From Pseudomonas trivialis (GTDB lineage Bacteria; Pseudomonadota; Gammaproteobacteria; Pseudomonadales; Pseudomonadaceae), in assembly GCF_001439805.1 (NCBI RefSeq), contig NZ_JYLK01000010.1, positions 62,001-126,000 of the forward strand: a DNA stretch of 64,000 nucleotides, written 5' to 3'. The position numbers and the translations under genes are program-made. The notes below the pieces were generated by a model, which saw only the letters and a list, made by a program, of their open reading frames with translations, was not told the origin of the DNA and did not search any database. Shown here in pieces: positions 27,778-36,114 of this stretch (its first letter is position 1; each line of letters begins with the position of its first letter).

Positions 27778-28380
27778 TCAGTGCAGCCCGTCAACGCCCT
27801 TGACGTCTTCGGCGCGCAGGCCGCCCAGCCGTGCATGCAGACGCCCACGGGTGGCGAAGGCCCAGATCACCACCAGTTCATCCGGCGAAGGTCCGTCGCC
27901 GAACGTGATGGAAAAACTGTCGTAGTGCGAACGCACGTACAGCGCGTCCTTGTGCGCCAGCGGCACGTCGATGGTCGAGCCCGGGCCGCCGCGCTTGCCG
28001 GTGGACGGCACCCACGACTTGCCGCCGCCCAGAGCGACGCGGATCGGATCGGCGGCCGGGTTGGTCAGAAACGCGTTGCCGTGCTCGTACTCGCCGGCGC
28101 TGCCGACCAGGATCGCCTTGCCGTAGCTTTCAATCTTGCGGGAACCGGCCAGGGCCTGGATGCGCCGGCCAAACTCTTCACCCAGCAACGGCGACGGCTC
28201 GATCAATTGCGAAAGGTCTTCACTGTAGCGGCCGGCATACGGGTTGGCGATCACGGCGGCCACGGCGTATTTGAACACCGGTTCGCCATCGGCCAACTGG
28301 CCGGTTTCATTGGCCAGGGTTTCTTCGACGAAGCTGTACCATTTGCGGATGTGATAGCTGGCGAAATTTGCGGTTTTCAT
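27778..28380 (-). CDS. DUF1185 'amino acid synthesis' family protein
   Basis: 200 residues of the DUF1185 (AA_synth) family, recognised from KYAVAAVIANPYAGRYSEDL and the VRSHYDSFSITFGDGPSPDEL stretch. Family members occur beside catabolic genes; no reaction is established to my knowledge. It is soluble, with no signal peptide. It lies within the same-strand run between the hydroxylase (62 bp) and the VOC gene (16 bp), which argues for a role in that pathway, perhaps processing an amide or ring product. Confidence 0.75.
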   Translation of the reverse strand: MKTANFASYHIRKWYSFVEETLANETGQLADGEPVFKYAVAAVIANPYAGRYSEDLSQLIEPSPLLGEEFGRRIQALAGSRKIESYGKAILVGSAGEYEHGNAFLTNPAADPIRVALGGGKSWVPSTGKRGGPGSTIDVPLAHKDALYVRSHYDSFSITFGDGPSPDELVVIWAFATRGRLHARLGGLRAEDVKGVDGLH

Positions 28381-28395
28381 CAGGTGAACCTCGGT

Positions 28396-28854
28396 TCAAA
28401 TCGGGTCAAGGGGGTCAAGCGTGATATTGCGACTCGGCGCACCGGCGGCCTTGAAGCGGGCCTTGCCGCACGCATCGTCATGCTCGGTCTCGAGAAAGAA
28501 TTCCATGCGATTGTCATCGGGGTCGTTGAAATACAGACCGTTGCCGATTTCATGATCGGTAATTTTCACCACCTCCACCCCCTTCTCCAGCAACATGCCG
28601 TAGAGCTGGCGCAAGGTGGTCATGTCACCGTCGATTTCCAATCCGTAGTGTTGCAGGCCCAGCCCGCCCTGGTGGGCGCCGGGCTCTGCACGAATCAAGG
28701 CGATGTCGTGATGCTTGGTGCCAAACGCCATCATGACCCAGCTTTCGCCCCGGGCACTTTCATGCATGCCCAGGATGTCGGCGTACCAGCGTGCCGACAC
28801 ATCAGGATCACTCACAAATAGCGATAAGTGGGTCCGAAGGATTTTGACTTTCAT
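28396..28854 (-). CDS. VOC-superfamily protein (small extradiol-dioxygenase-like)
   Basis: 152 residues containing two beta-alpha-beta-beta-beta modules. His9 (THLSLFVSD), His69 (LQHYGLEID) and Glu118 (NRMEFFLE) match the 2-His-1-carboxylate metal site of type I extradiol dioxygenases and glyoxalases. GAGGTT precedes the ATG at 28854; a 24-residue extension is rejected. In this operon it is the best candidate for ring cleavage after the hydroxylase, although it is half the size of a typical two-domain extradiol enzyme, so an isomerase or dimeric dioxygenase is also possible. Confidence 0.8.
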   Translation of the reverse strand: MKVKILRTHLSLFVSDPDVSARWYADILGMHESARGESWVMMAFGTKHHDIALIRAEPGAHQGGLGLQHYGLEIDGDMTTLRQLYGMLLEKGVEVVKITDHEIGNGLYFNDPDDNRMEFFLETEHDDACGKARFKAAGAPSRNITLDPLDPI

Positions 28855-28865
28855 CACCGGTAACC

Positions 28866-29906
28866 TCAGTTCTTCTTGACGATGGATAGATGCCCGGCCT
28901 TGATCTGCGCCACGGCAGGCGTCCACAGCACATCGGCGATCTCGCTGAACTCGCGCCAGTGCTTCTGCCAGCCGTCACCGCCGTTGTCGGACGTGAACAA
29001 GTGCCCGTACTTGGTGCCCGCCACGATCTGGCGCGGGTTGGCCGGGTTGAAGGCAATCGCCCAGACGCAGGAATTGGGTTGCTGCGGCAGCGGCAACACT
29101 TCCCAACTGACGGCGGCATCGCGGGAGATCAGCACCTTGCTGGTGGTGCCTGGGGTGCCGTCGGAAATGCTCAGGTACAGCGTGTCCTCGCTGCCCGGCG
29201 GCGCGTTCATGGCGCGCAGGTAGTACAGGCCGAACGCTTCGCGACCGACGATGCCGGTCCAGGTCAGGCCTTCATCGACGCTGCGGTACACCGCGTTGAC
29301 GCACACCACCACGATGACCTTGTGGCCATGATTGGGCAGCACCACGATGTTGTGGATGTCCGAGTTGAAGTCCCACAGCAGGCGATCATCGACGCGGGTC
29401 CAGCTGTCGCCGCCGTCGCGGGAGTGGAACAGGCCGCCCTCCTCCAGGCCGAACCACACCTGGTTGCGGTCGGTGGAGTCATAGGCGAAGGCCAGCAGGC
29501 GCGGGCGACTGACGCCGTCGCAGAACTCCGGAATCTCCACCGGCGCGCGGTCCCAGCTCGCGCCGCCGTCCAGGGTGCGCCACAGCACGGCGCGCGAGGG
29601 CGCACCGGTGCCGACGAAAATCCGCTGGGCGTCCTGCGGGTCCACCGCCACTTTCCACACGGTCTGGCCATTGAACGGTGAATCGACCTGCTGCCAGCGC
29701 CCGCCGGTGTCATGGCTGACACACAAGCCAATATCGGTGCCGGCGTAGATCACTTCGGGCGTGCCGGGGTGCACGCTCAACGAGCGGGTAATTGCATCGA
29801 ATTCCAGGTCCTGCCCCAGGCCCAGACGGTGCCAGGTCTTGCCATCGTCGGCGCTGCGGATCACCGCCTGGCCGACGGTGGCGACTAAAAGGGTGCCGTT
29901 ACTCAT
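28866..29906 (-). CDS. BNR/sortilin-like beta-propeller protein
   Basis: 346 residues made of repeated WD40/YVTN/BNR-type blades, each with an Asp-box-like SxDxGxTW (SADDGKTWHRL, SHDTGGRWQQV, SRDGGDSWTRV, SVDEGLTWTG, SDNGGDGWQKH). There is no signal peptide and no sialidase catalytic set (Arg triad, Tyr/Glu) that I can see. Such propellers bind partners or substrates. Its place between VOC and SDR genes, with gaps of about 12 bp, suggests an accessory part of the catabolic pathway, not glycan cleavage. Confidence 0.78.
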   Translation of the reverse strand: MSNGTLLVATVGQAVIRSADDGKTWHRLGLGQDLEFDAITRSLSVHPGTPEVIYAGTDIGLCVSHDTGGRWQQVDSPFNGQTVWKVAVDPQDAQRIFVGTGAPSRAVLWRTLDGGASWDRAPVEIPEFCDGVSRPRLLAFAYDSTDRNQVWFGLEEGGLFHSRDGGDSWTRVDDRLLWDFNSDIHNIVVLPNHGHKVIVVVCVNAVYRSVDEGLTWTGIVGREAFGLYYLRAMNAPPGSEDTLYLSISDGTPGTTSKVLISRDAAVSWEVLPLPQQPNSCVWAIAFNPANPRQIVAGTKYGHLFTSDNGGDGWQKHWREFSEIADVLWTPAVAQIKAGHLSIVKKN

Positions 29907-29918
29907 CTCTGATACTCC

Positions 29919-30713
29919 TCAGATATAGATGCCACGGGTCAAACCACCGTCGATGCCGATGGATTCACCGGTCACCGCGCCTGCCTTGGGAGACGCCAGG
30001 AAGCCGATCAGCCAGCCCATTTCAATCGGTGCCAGGGTGCGGCGAATCGGTGTCGCGTCGATGTAGGCCTGTTCAACCTGTTCCGCGGTCTTGCCTTGCT
30101 TGACCGCTTCGCGCTCGTACAGCTCCTGAATATGCGGGGTATCCACCACGCCAGGGTGAATCAGGTTGACCGTGATGCCCGAAGGGCCGAGCTGGTCGGA
30201 CAGGGTTTTGGTCATGTGGGCAATTGCCAGGTTGCGCATGCCCGACAGCACCTTGCTGCTGCGCCCGGTGAGCCCGCCGATGTTGATGATGCGACCGAAG
30301 CCTGCCGCCTTCATGTGCGGGGTCACGGCCTTGGCGCAACGGAAGTAGCCGATCACCTTGGTGTTGAGGTCCGACAGCAACTCATCGTCGCCCGCGTGTT
30401 CGATGTCATTGCGCACCACGCCCGAGGGCGCGGCGGCACCATTGACGAGGATGTCGATACGGCCGAAATGCTTGTACGCAGCATCGACCATCTCGGACAC
30501 GGCCTTCATGTCATTGGTGTCACAGAACAGCGGCAGCACTTCATTGCCGGTCTGTGCAGTGATCTCTTCGGCAGCCAGTTGCAGGAACGCCATGCGCCGC
30601 GCGCAGATCACCACCTTGCAGCCTTCTTCGGACAAAAACCGCGCGACTTCCTTGCCGATGCCCATGCCGCCGCCGGTGACGATTGCCACGCGGCCTTTCA
30701 ATTCCAGATCCAT
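29919..30713 (-). CDS. SDR-family protein lacking the usual YxxxK pair
   Basis: 264 residues with a clear SDR Rossmann fold: VTGGGMGIGKEVARFL, NGAAAPSG in place of NNAG, and the C-terminal GAVTGESIGIDGG. Where YxxxK normally stands after the NIGGLTGRSS strand, the sequence is SGMRNLAIAHMTKTL, with no Tyr or Lys at the expected spacing. It may be a divergent SDR with altered chemistry, such as a lyase, decarboxylase or hydratase-type role. AGAGG favours the ATG at 30713 over the one six bases upstream. It sits between the ALDH and propeller genes of the catabolic run. Confidence 0.82.
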   Translation of the reverse strand: MDLELKGRVAIVTGGGMGIGKEVARFLSEEGCKVVICARRMAFLQLAAEEITAQTGNEVLPLFCDTNDMKAVSEMVDAAYKHFGRIDILVNGAAAPSGVVRNDIEHAGDDELLSDLNTKVIGYFRCAKAVTPHMKAAGFGRIINIGGLTGRSSKVLSGMRNLAIAHMTKTLSDQLGPSGITVNLIHPGVVDTPHIQELYEREAVKQGKTAEQVEQAYIDATPIRRTLAPIEMGWLIGFLASPKAGAVTGESIGIDGGLTRGIYI

Positions 30714-30740
30714 TGCCATTTCCTCTTGTGATTATGCGTT

Positions 30741-32231
30741 TCAGGCCAGATCGACAAAGACGCTTTTGGTCTCGGTGTAGGCGTCGATCACGTGCTTGCC
30801 CATCTCCCGGCCCCAGCCGGATTGCTTGTAGCCGCCGAACGGCGAGGCCGGATCGACCACGTTCCAGCAATTGATCCACACCGAGCCGGCCTTGAGCTGC
30901 GCGGCCACGCGGTGCGCCGAACGCAGGTCGCGGGTCCACAGGCCGGCGGCGAGGCCATAGGGCGAATCGTTGGCGCGCAGCACCAGCTCGTCGATTTCGC
31001 TCCAGCTCATCACCGTCAGCACCGGGCCGAAGATTTCTTCGCGGGCCACGCAGGCCCGCTCGGCGCGGTCGAGGAAGATGCTGGGTTCAATGAAGTGGCC
31101 GTGTTCCAGGTGCTCGGGACGGCCACCACCGCAAATCAGCTCGGCGCCCTCTGCCTGGCCGCGCTGCAGGTAGCCCTTGACCGTGCTCAACTGCCGGCCG
31201 GACACCAGCGGGCCCATGCTGTTGGCCGGGTCCAGGCCGTTGCCCAATACATGGGCGGCGGCATGGCGTTGCAGTTCTTCAAGCACCTGGTCGAGCACGC
31301 TGGCGTGCACATACAGGCGTGAACCGGCGGTGCACACCTGGCCCTGGTTGTAGAAAATGCCGTCGGCGGCACCCTTGGCGGCGCGCACGATATCGGCGTC
31401 GGGCAGGATGATGTTCGGCGACTTGCCGCCCAGCTCCAGCGAAACCTTCTTCATGTTGCCGGTGGCCGCCTGGGCGATCAGCCGACCGACCTGGGTGGAG
31501 CCGGTGAAGGCGATCTTGTCCACGTCCGGGTGCTGCGCCAGCGGCGCGCCGGTGTCGGCGCCCAGGCCGGTGATCAGGTTGACCACGCCCGCCGGAAAAC
31601 CTGCGGCCTCGATCAACTGCACCAGACGGATCGCCACCAGCGGCGTCTGCTCGGCGGGCTTGAGTATTGCCACGCAGCCGGTGGCCAGCGCCGGGCCGAG
31701 CTTCCATACGCACATGGTCAGCGGGAAGTTCCACGGCACGATCAGCGCACACACGCCCACCGGCTCGCGCAGGGTGTAATTGAGCATCGGCGCGCCACTG
31801 GCCGGCGAAACGGGCAGCGTGCTGCCTTCGATCTTGGTCGGCCAGCCGGCGAAGTAGCGAATGATGTTCGCCGCGCTGGCCGCTTCACCTCGCGCGTTGG
31901 CGATGGGCTTGCCGTTTTCCAGGGTGATCAGCTGCGCCAGTTCCTCGCGGTGCTGGTCCAGCAGGTCGGCCAGGTGCAACAGCAACAGGCCGCGCCGCGC
32001 CGGTGACTGCAAGGCCCAGGTGCCGGTAAAGGCAGCGCGTGCGGCCGCGACCGCCGCGTTCACATCACGCTCATCGCCTTGGGCGACTTCGGTGAGGGTC
32101 TGCTCGGTGGCCGGGTTTTCCACGGCAAAGCGACGACCGCTGGCGGCGTCCTGCCAGGTGCCGCCGATGAACAGGCGACCGGGCTGGGCGAGGAACGCCT
32201 GGACGGCAGGTAACAAGTGGAACGTGTTCAT
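30741..32231 (-). CDS. Aldehyde dehydrogenase (betaine/vanillin/benzaldehyde dehydrogenase-like)
   Basis: 496 residues, full ALDH. The catalytic Cys lies in NQGQVCTAGSR, the Glu in LELGGKSPN, and cofactor binding in VPWNFPLTMC. It oxidises the aldehyde formed by the ThDP decarboxylase encoded 11 bp upstream, a coupling known from the mandelate pathway (MdlC then MdlD). The ATG at 32231 begins the family sequence; a longer open frame upstream overlaps the decarboxylase gene and is a shadow. Substrate presumably an aromatic or branched aldehyde. Confidence 0.9.
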   Translation of the reverse strand: MNTFHLLPAVQAFLAQPGRLFIGGTWQDAASGRRFAVENPATEQTLTEVAQGDERDVNAAVAAARAAFTGTWALQSPARRGLLLLHLADLLDQHREELAQLITLENGKPIANARGEAASAANIIRYFAGWPTKIEGSTLPVSPASGAPMLNYTLREPVGVCALIVPWNFPLTMCVWKLGPALATGCVAILKPAEQTPLVAIRLVQLIEAAGFPAGVVNLITGLGADTGAPLAQHPDVDKIAFTGSTQVGRLIAQAATGNMKKVSLELGGKSPNIILPDADIVRAAKGAADGIFYNQGQVCTAGSRLYVHASVLDQVLEELQRHAAAHVLGNGLDPANSMGPLVSGRQLSTVKGYLQRGQAEGAELICGGGRPEHLEHGHFIEPSIFLDRAERACVAREEIFGPVLTVMSWSEIDELVLRANDSPYGLAAGLWTRDLRSAHRVAAQLKAGSVWINCWNVVDPASPFGGYKQSGWGREMGKHVIDAYTETKSVFVDLA

Positions 32232-32242
32232 GGTCGGCTCCT

Positions 32243-33784
32243 TCACAGCGCCATTTCGATCAGGCAAGGCCCGGCGTCGGCGGCGGCGTTGGCCAGCGCG
32301 CGTTGCAGTTCGGCATTGGTGTGCACGGTGCAGGACGGCACGCCGTAGCCGGTGGCCAGGGCCTTCCAGTCGATGCGCGGGCTGTCGAGCACGGTCAGCT
32401 TGAGTGCCTGCGGGTCGAGTTCGGTCATGCCGAAGCGGCGCAGTTCGTTCTGCAGGATCGCGTAGCGGTGGTTGGCAGCGATCAGGATCACCACCGGCAG
32501 TTGCTCGCGGGCGATGCTCCACAGGGTCTGGATGGTGTACTGGGCGCTGCCGTCCGATTGCAGGCAGAACACCCGGTTACCGCGTTCGGCCAGTGCAGCG
32601 CCGAACCCCACCGGAATGCCCTGGCCAATGGCGCCGCCGGTATTGGTCAACACGCGGTGGCGGGCAGCGCCGGCTGAGGCGGTGAAAAACGGATAGCCGC
32701 AGGTGCCGCCTTCCACCGAGACAATACAGTCGTGGGGCAGCGCGGCAGCCAGCACTTGCCCGACCGATTGCGCGCTCAACGCCGCTTCGCCCGGCGGCAG
32801 CTCGATGTGCTGCGGCGTGGGGACATAGGCCGGTGCGTTCAGCGCGTCGGCCAGCGCAGTGAGCGCGCCGGCCACGTCATCGCCTACCTCGGCCAGCGAC
32901 AGCAGACGCTCACGCTCGGCCAGCCGCGACGGAATGCCTTCATAGCCGAAGTAACTGATGGGCTCCACGACACCGGCGCACACCACCTTGTCGTACTGCT
33001 CGAGAATCTCGATGGCCACTTCCGGGAAGTACGGCAGGCGGTCCAGGTCGGGCAAGCCGCCGCCGCGATAGCTCAGGCGCGGGAAGGTTTCGGCGAACAG
33101 GCGCACGCCGGGCAGTTGCGCCAGGCGCCCCGCCGCTTCCAGCCCGGCCACCGACAGGCCCTGGTCGCCGACGATGAACACCAGGCGTTGGCCATCGCGC
33201 AGGGCCTGGGCCACCGCTTCGATGCGGTCGCCGGCAAAGCGCCGCACTGGCGCACGCAGCGGGCTGAACTGGCCGTGGTGGTTAACTGGATTGGATTGCA
33301 GGTCCATCGGCAGGATCAGGCTGGCGATCTGGCCCTTGGCTTGCCAGGCGGCGCGCATGGCTTCCTGCAGGTCCTCGCCGACTCCGGAGGCGGTGCGCGA
33401 GGTGCGCACCCAGCTGGACACCGTGCCGGCCAGGGCCTGGATGTCGCTGGCCAGCGGCGGATCGTAATTGACGTGCCAGGACGCGTGGTCACCGATCACG
33501 TTGACGATGGGCGTATTGGCGCGCCGTGCGTTGTGCAGGTTGGCAATGCCGTTGGCAAAGCCCGGGCCCAGGTGCGTGAGGGTCATCGCCGGTTTGCCGG
33601 CGATGCGGCCATAGCCATCGGCGGCACCGGTGCACACCCCCTCGAACAGCGACAGCACAGGCTTCAGGGCAGGTGCACTGGCCATGGCCGCCACCAGCGG
33701 AATTTCGGTGGTGCCCGGGTTGGCAAAGCAGTACTCAATACCGCTTGCCGCTGCCGCATTCACTATCAGTTGCGCGCCATTCAT
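32243..33784 (-). CDS. Thiamine diphosphate-dependent decarboxylase/acetolactate-synthase-like enzyme
   Basis: 513 residues in PYR, central and PP domains. Glu49 in LSLFEGVCTGAADGYGR activates ThDP, and the PP-domain Mg/ThDP motif reads SDGSAQYTIQTLW..NHRYA. It resembles the benzoylformate decarboxylase / ALS-II-like enzymes, which lack FAD-dependent synthase partners. With the ALDH next door it should turn a 2-keto acid into an aldehyde for oxidation. GAGGG precedes the ATG at 33784. It is the first gene of the eight-gene catabolic run, divergent from IclR. Confidence 0.85.
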   Translation of the reverse strand: MNGAQLIVNAAAASGIEYCFANPGTTEIPLVAAMASAPALKPVLSLFEGVCTGAADGYGRIAGKPAMTLTHLGPGFANGIANLHNARRANTPIVNVIGDHASWHVNYDPPLASDIQALAGTVSSWVRTSRTASGVGEDLQEAMRAAWQAKGQIASLILPMDLQSNPVNHHGQFSPLRAPVRRFAGDRIEAVAQALRDGQRLVFIVGDQGLSVAGLEAAGRLAQLPGVRLFAETFPRLSYRGGGLPDLDRLPYFPEVAIEILEQYDKVVCAGVVEPISYFGYEGIPSRLAERERLLSLAEVGDDVAGALTALADALNAPAYVPTPQHIELPPGEAALSAQSVGQVLAAALPHDCIVSVEGGTCGYPFFTASAGAARHRVLTNTGGAIGQGIPVGFGAALAERGNRVFCLQSDGSAQYTIQTLWSIAREQLPVVILIAANHRYAILQNELRRFGMTELDPQALKLTVLDSPRIDWKALATGYGVPSCTVHTNAELQRALANAAADAGPCLIEMAL

Positions 33785-33865
33785 TGTCAGCCCTCTCGCT
33801 TGAGCGTTTTCTTTGGTGAGATTTATCACACACAAAAACACACCAAACAAGTTATTTTTACTATT

Positions 33866-33884
33866 AATCTCTTATATTGAGATT
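33866..33884. promoter_or_regulatory. Putative IclR operator in the decarboxylase/IclR divergent promoter
   Basis: AATCTC-N7-GAGATT is a perfect inverted repeat in an AT-rich segment, within the 216-bp gap between the divergent ThDP decarboxylase and IclR starts. A further GAGATTT half-site lies near 33818. Low GC and central position mark this as the probable promoter/operator region. No consensus match was available. Confidence 0.4.
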
Positions 33885-34000
33885 TACACCCAATTAAATC
33901 CGTATGATGGCAACTGAAATGATCATGGAGCCTCACCTTGGATCCCTGGCGTTTTCGCCTATAGTGCTTACCCGCGAGCCATCCCTTCTCTAGGAACGAA

Positions 34001-34765
34001 ATGAGCAGCCTGAGTAAATTGCTGAGTGTGCTGGACCTGTTCGGTCCGGCGACGTTGAAGATCGACCCGGACACGATTGCCGAACGCATGGGCCTGTCGC
34101 GCGCCACCGCGTATCGCTACGTCAAGGAATTGTGCGAGGCCGGCCTGCTGACCCGCGTGGACGCCGGCCACTACGGCCTGGGGCCGCGCGTGATCGAGCT
34201 GGACTGGATGATGCGCCAGTACGACCCCATCCTTCTGGCGGGGCGCGAACTGATGCATGAGCTGTCAGCGCAGACCGGCCTGGCCGTGTTCGCCAGCGTT
34301 TTCTACGACGGACGCATCATCAACACCTACATTGCCGAACCCACCGACACCTATCACTTCTCCTTCGGCCGTGGGCACCCGCTGCCGTTTTTTCGCGGTG
34401 CGCAATCCAAGGTGCTGATCGCCTTCCAGAAAGGCCGCCGCCTGCAACGCCTGTTCGAAGAACACCTGGCTGGCGACCCGGACAGCCCCTACGACTGGGC
34501 GAGCTTTGCCAAGGCCACGAAAAAGATCCGCAAGGACGGCTACTGCATGACCCACGATGAACTCAACCTGGGCCTGACCGGCATCGCCGCGCCGATCATC
34601 CAGCCGGATATCGACGAGGTGATCGGCAGCCTCTCGGCCGTGGGCAGCACCCAGAGCTTCAAGCTGCTGCGTCAGGAGACCGTGATTGAAATGGTGATGG
34701 ACACCACGCGACGCATTGCCGACAACCTGCGCAACCCGCCGCCGTTAGGCCCGGCCGACGCCTGA
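34001..34765 (+). CDS. IclR-family transcriptional regulator
   Basis: 254 residues. The N-terminal winged HTH (about residues 5-65; LLSVLDLFGPATLKIDPDTI, MGLSRATAYRYVKEL) is followed by the IclR effector domain (RELMHELSAQTGLAVFASVF and the LGLTGIAAPI region). IclR proteins commonly control aromatic-acid catabolism. It is divergent from the decarboxylase-led operon, its likely target. AGGAACGA precedes the start. Confidence 0.9.
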   Translation: MSSLSKLLSVLDLFGPATLKIDPDTIAERMGLSRATAYRYVKELCEAGLLTRVDAGHYGLGPRVIELDWMMRQYDPILLAGRELMHELSAQTGLAVFASVFYDGRIINTYIAEPTDTYHFSFGRGHPLPFFRGAQSKVLIAFQKGRRLQRLFEEHLAGDPDSPYDWASFAKATKKIRKDGYCMTHDELNLGLTGIAAPIIQPDIDEVIGSLSAVGSTQSFKLLRQETVIEMVMDTTRRIADNLRNPPPLGPADA

Positions 34766-34773
34766 GCCATTCG

Positions 34774-36096
34774 TCAGAACGGCACGGCCACAGTCAACTG
34801 GCTGTACACGTTGGTGCCGTTGCCCCCGACCTGATTGCCGCCGGTAGTGGCGTCCTGCTTGGGCTTATAGAGGCCGATCAGCGGCGTGATGATCAGGTGC
34901 GGGTTGACGGCCCATTCGGCATACACATCCAGCTCGCGCGCATCGAGGTTCAGCGCGTTGCTTTTGCGTACGGTGTCGAAGTCGAAGTACAGCGCGCCCA
35001 GGGTCAGGTTTTCCAGGGGCGTGGCCTTGAGGGCCACATGCTGGATGCTGGTGTTGCTGTTGAACGGCCCCGTGTAGTTGCCGGCGACTTCACCCTGCAG
35101 CCAGGTGCCGTAGCCACCGCTCACGCCGGTGAACAGCGAATCCCATTTCTGCGAGTAGCGCGTGTAGCGGTAGCTGACCTTCGGCGTCCAGGCGACGTCG
35201 GCAAAGGTATAGCCGGCTTCGCCGTACCAGGCTTTTTCGGGGCCGCTGTCCTTGTCCTGCCAGGCGTATTCGAACGCCAGGCTGACGTTGGGCAGGCCGG
35301 CATCGCCTTCGCCGCGCACGCTGTACACATTCATGCCCTTGCGCTGGCGCTGCAGATCAGTGGCCCAGCGCTCGTTCACATCGATGCCGTGCACCCAGGT
35401 CAGGCCCAGGGTGCCGGGTTTGGCGGTGTAATCAAGGGTGCCGGCGGCCACTTCGGTTTCTGCCTGGGCGCGGTTGTCGGACTTGAGCCACAACAGGCTG
35501 CCATGCAGGCCATCCTTGCCGCCCAGGCGCAGCAACGCGGTCTGATCGAAGGCATGCCGCGCGGCCAGGTAATACGCACCGCCACGGTTCATGCTGCCAT
35601 TGGCCGGGCCCTTGCCCAGGTTGGGCCCGTCGTCGTTGACCAGAAAACCACTGCCAAGCTTGACCACCTGGCGCCCGCCGGAAAGGTCCACGCCGTCCTT
35701 GCCCAGAGCCGGGAACAGATCGCCGGAGCGCCAGCCCAGGTAAGCGTCTTCGATCCTGGTGGTGCGCTCGGAGCCCAGGGTATTGCCGGCCGGGTCGCCC
35801 TCGCCCCAGGTCGCCGAGCTGACCAGCGCGAAGGCGCCGTAGGCGGTGCCGTTGCCGGCCAGCGCCTGGTCGCCGCTCAGGCCATATTTGATATAGCCTT
35901 CGCGCCAGCTCGACCCACCCGGCCTGCCGTCGTAGTTCTTGCGGCTGTTGAACAGGCCGAACACGGCGGTCATGTCGGCATTCAGGTGCCGGCTGTCGTC
36001 GCTGTACAGCTCATAGGCCTGGGCCTGGCTGATGGCGCAGAGCGTCAAGCCACAGGCGAGCGTGCCGCAGAGAAATGAAGCGGATGAATGACGCAT
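34774..36096 (-). CDS. OprD-family outer-membrane porin
   Basis: 440 residues: a signal peptide (ending ISQAQA), then an 18-stranded OprD-type barrel with N-terminal LYSDDSRHLNADMTAVFG and the terminal outer-membrane signal ending in VYSQLTVAVPF (C-terminal Phe). OprD/OpdK-type channels take up amino acids or aromatic acids through basic ladders. It is placed beside catabolic and permease genes, so substrate entry for this island is likely. AAGGAG precedes the ATG. Confidence 0.9.
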   Translation of the reverse strand: MRHSSASFLCGTLACGLTLCAISQAQAYELYSDDSRHLNADMTAVFGLFNSRKNYDGRPGGSSWREGYIKYGLSGDQALAGNGTAYGAFALVSSATWGEGDPAGNTLGSERTTRIEDAYLGWRSGDLFPALGKDGVDLSGGRQVVKLGSGFLVNDDGPNLGKGPANGSMNRGGAYYLAARHAFDQTALLRLGGKDGLHGSLLWLKSDNRAQAETEVAAGTLDYTAKPGTLGLTWVHGIDVNERWATDLQRQRKGMNVYSVRGEGDAGLPNVSLAFEYAWQDKDSGPEKAWYGEAGYTFADVAWTPKVSYRYTRYSQKWDSLFTGVSGGYGTWLQGEVAGNYTGPFNSNTSIQHVALKATPLENLTLGALYFDFDTVRKSNALNLDARELDVYAEWAVNPHLIITPLIGLYKPKQDATTGGNQVGGNGTNVYSQLTVAVPF

Positions 36097-36114
36097 GGTC
36101 GAAGCTCCTTGGGG

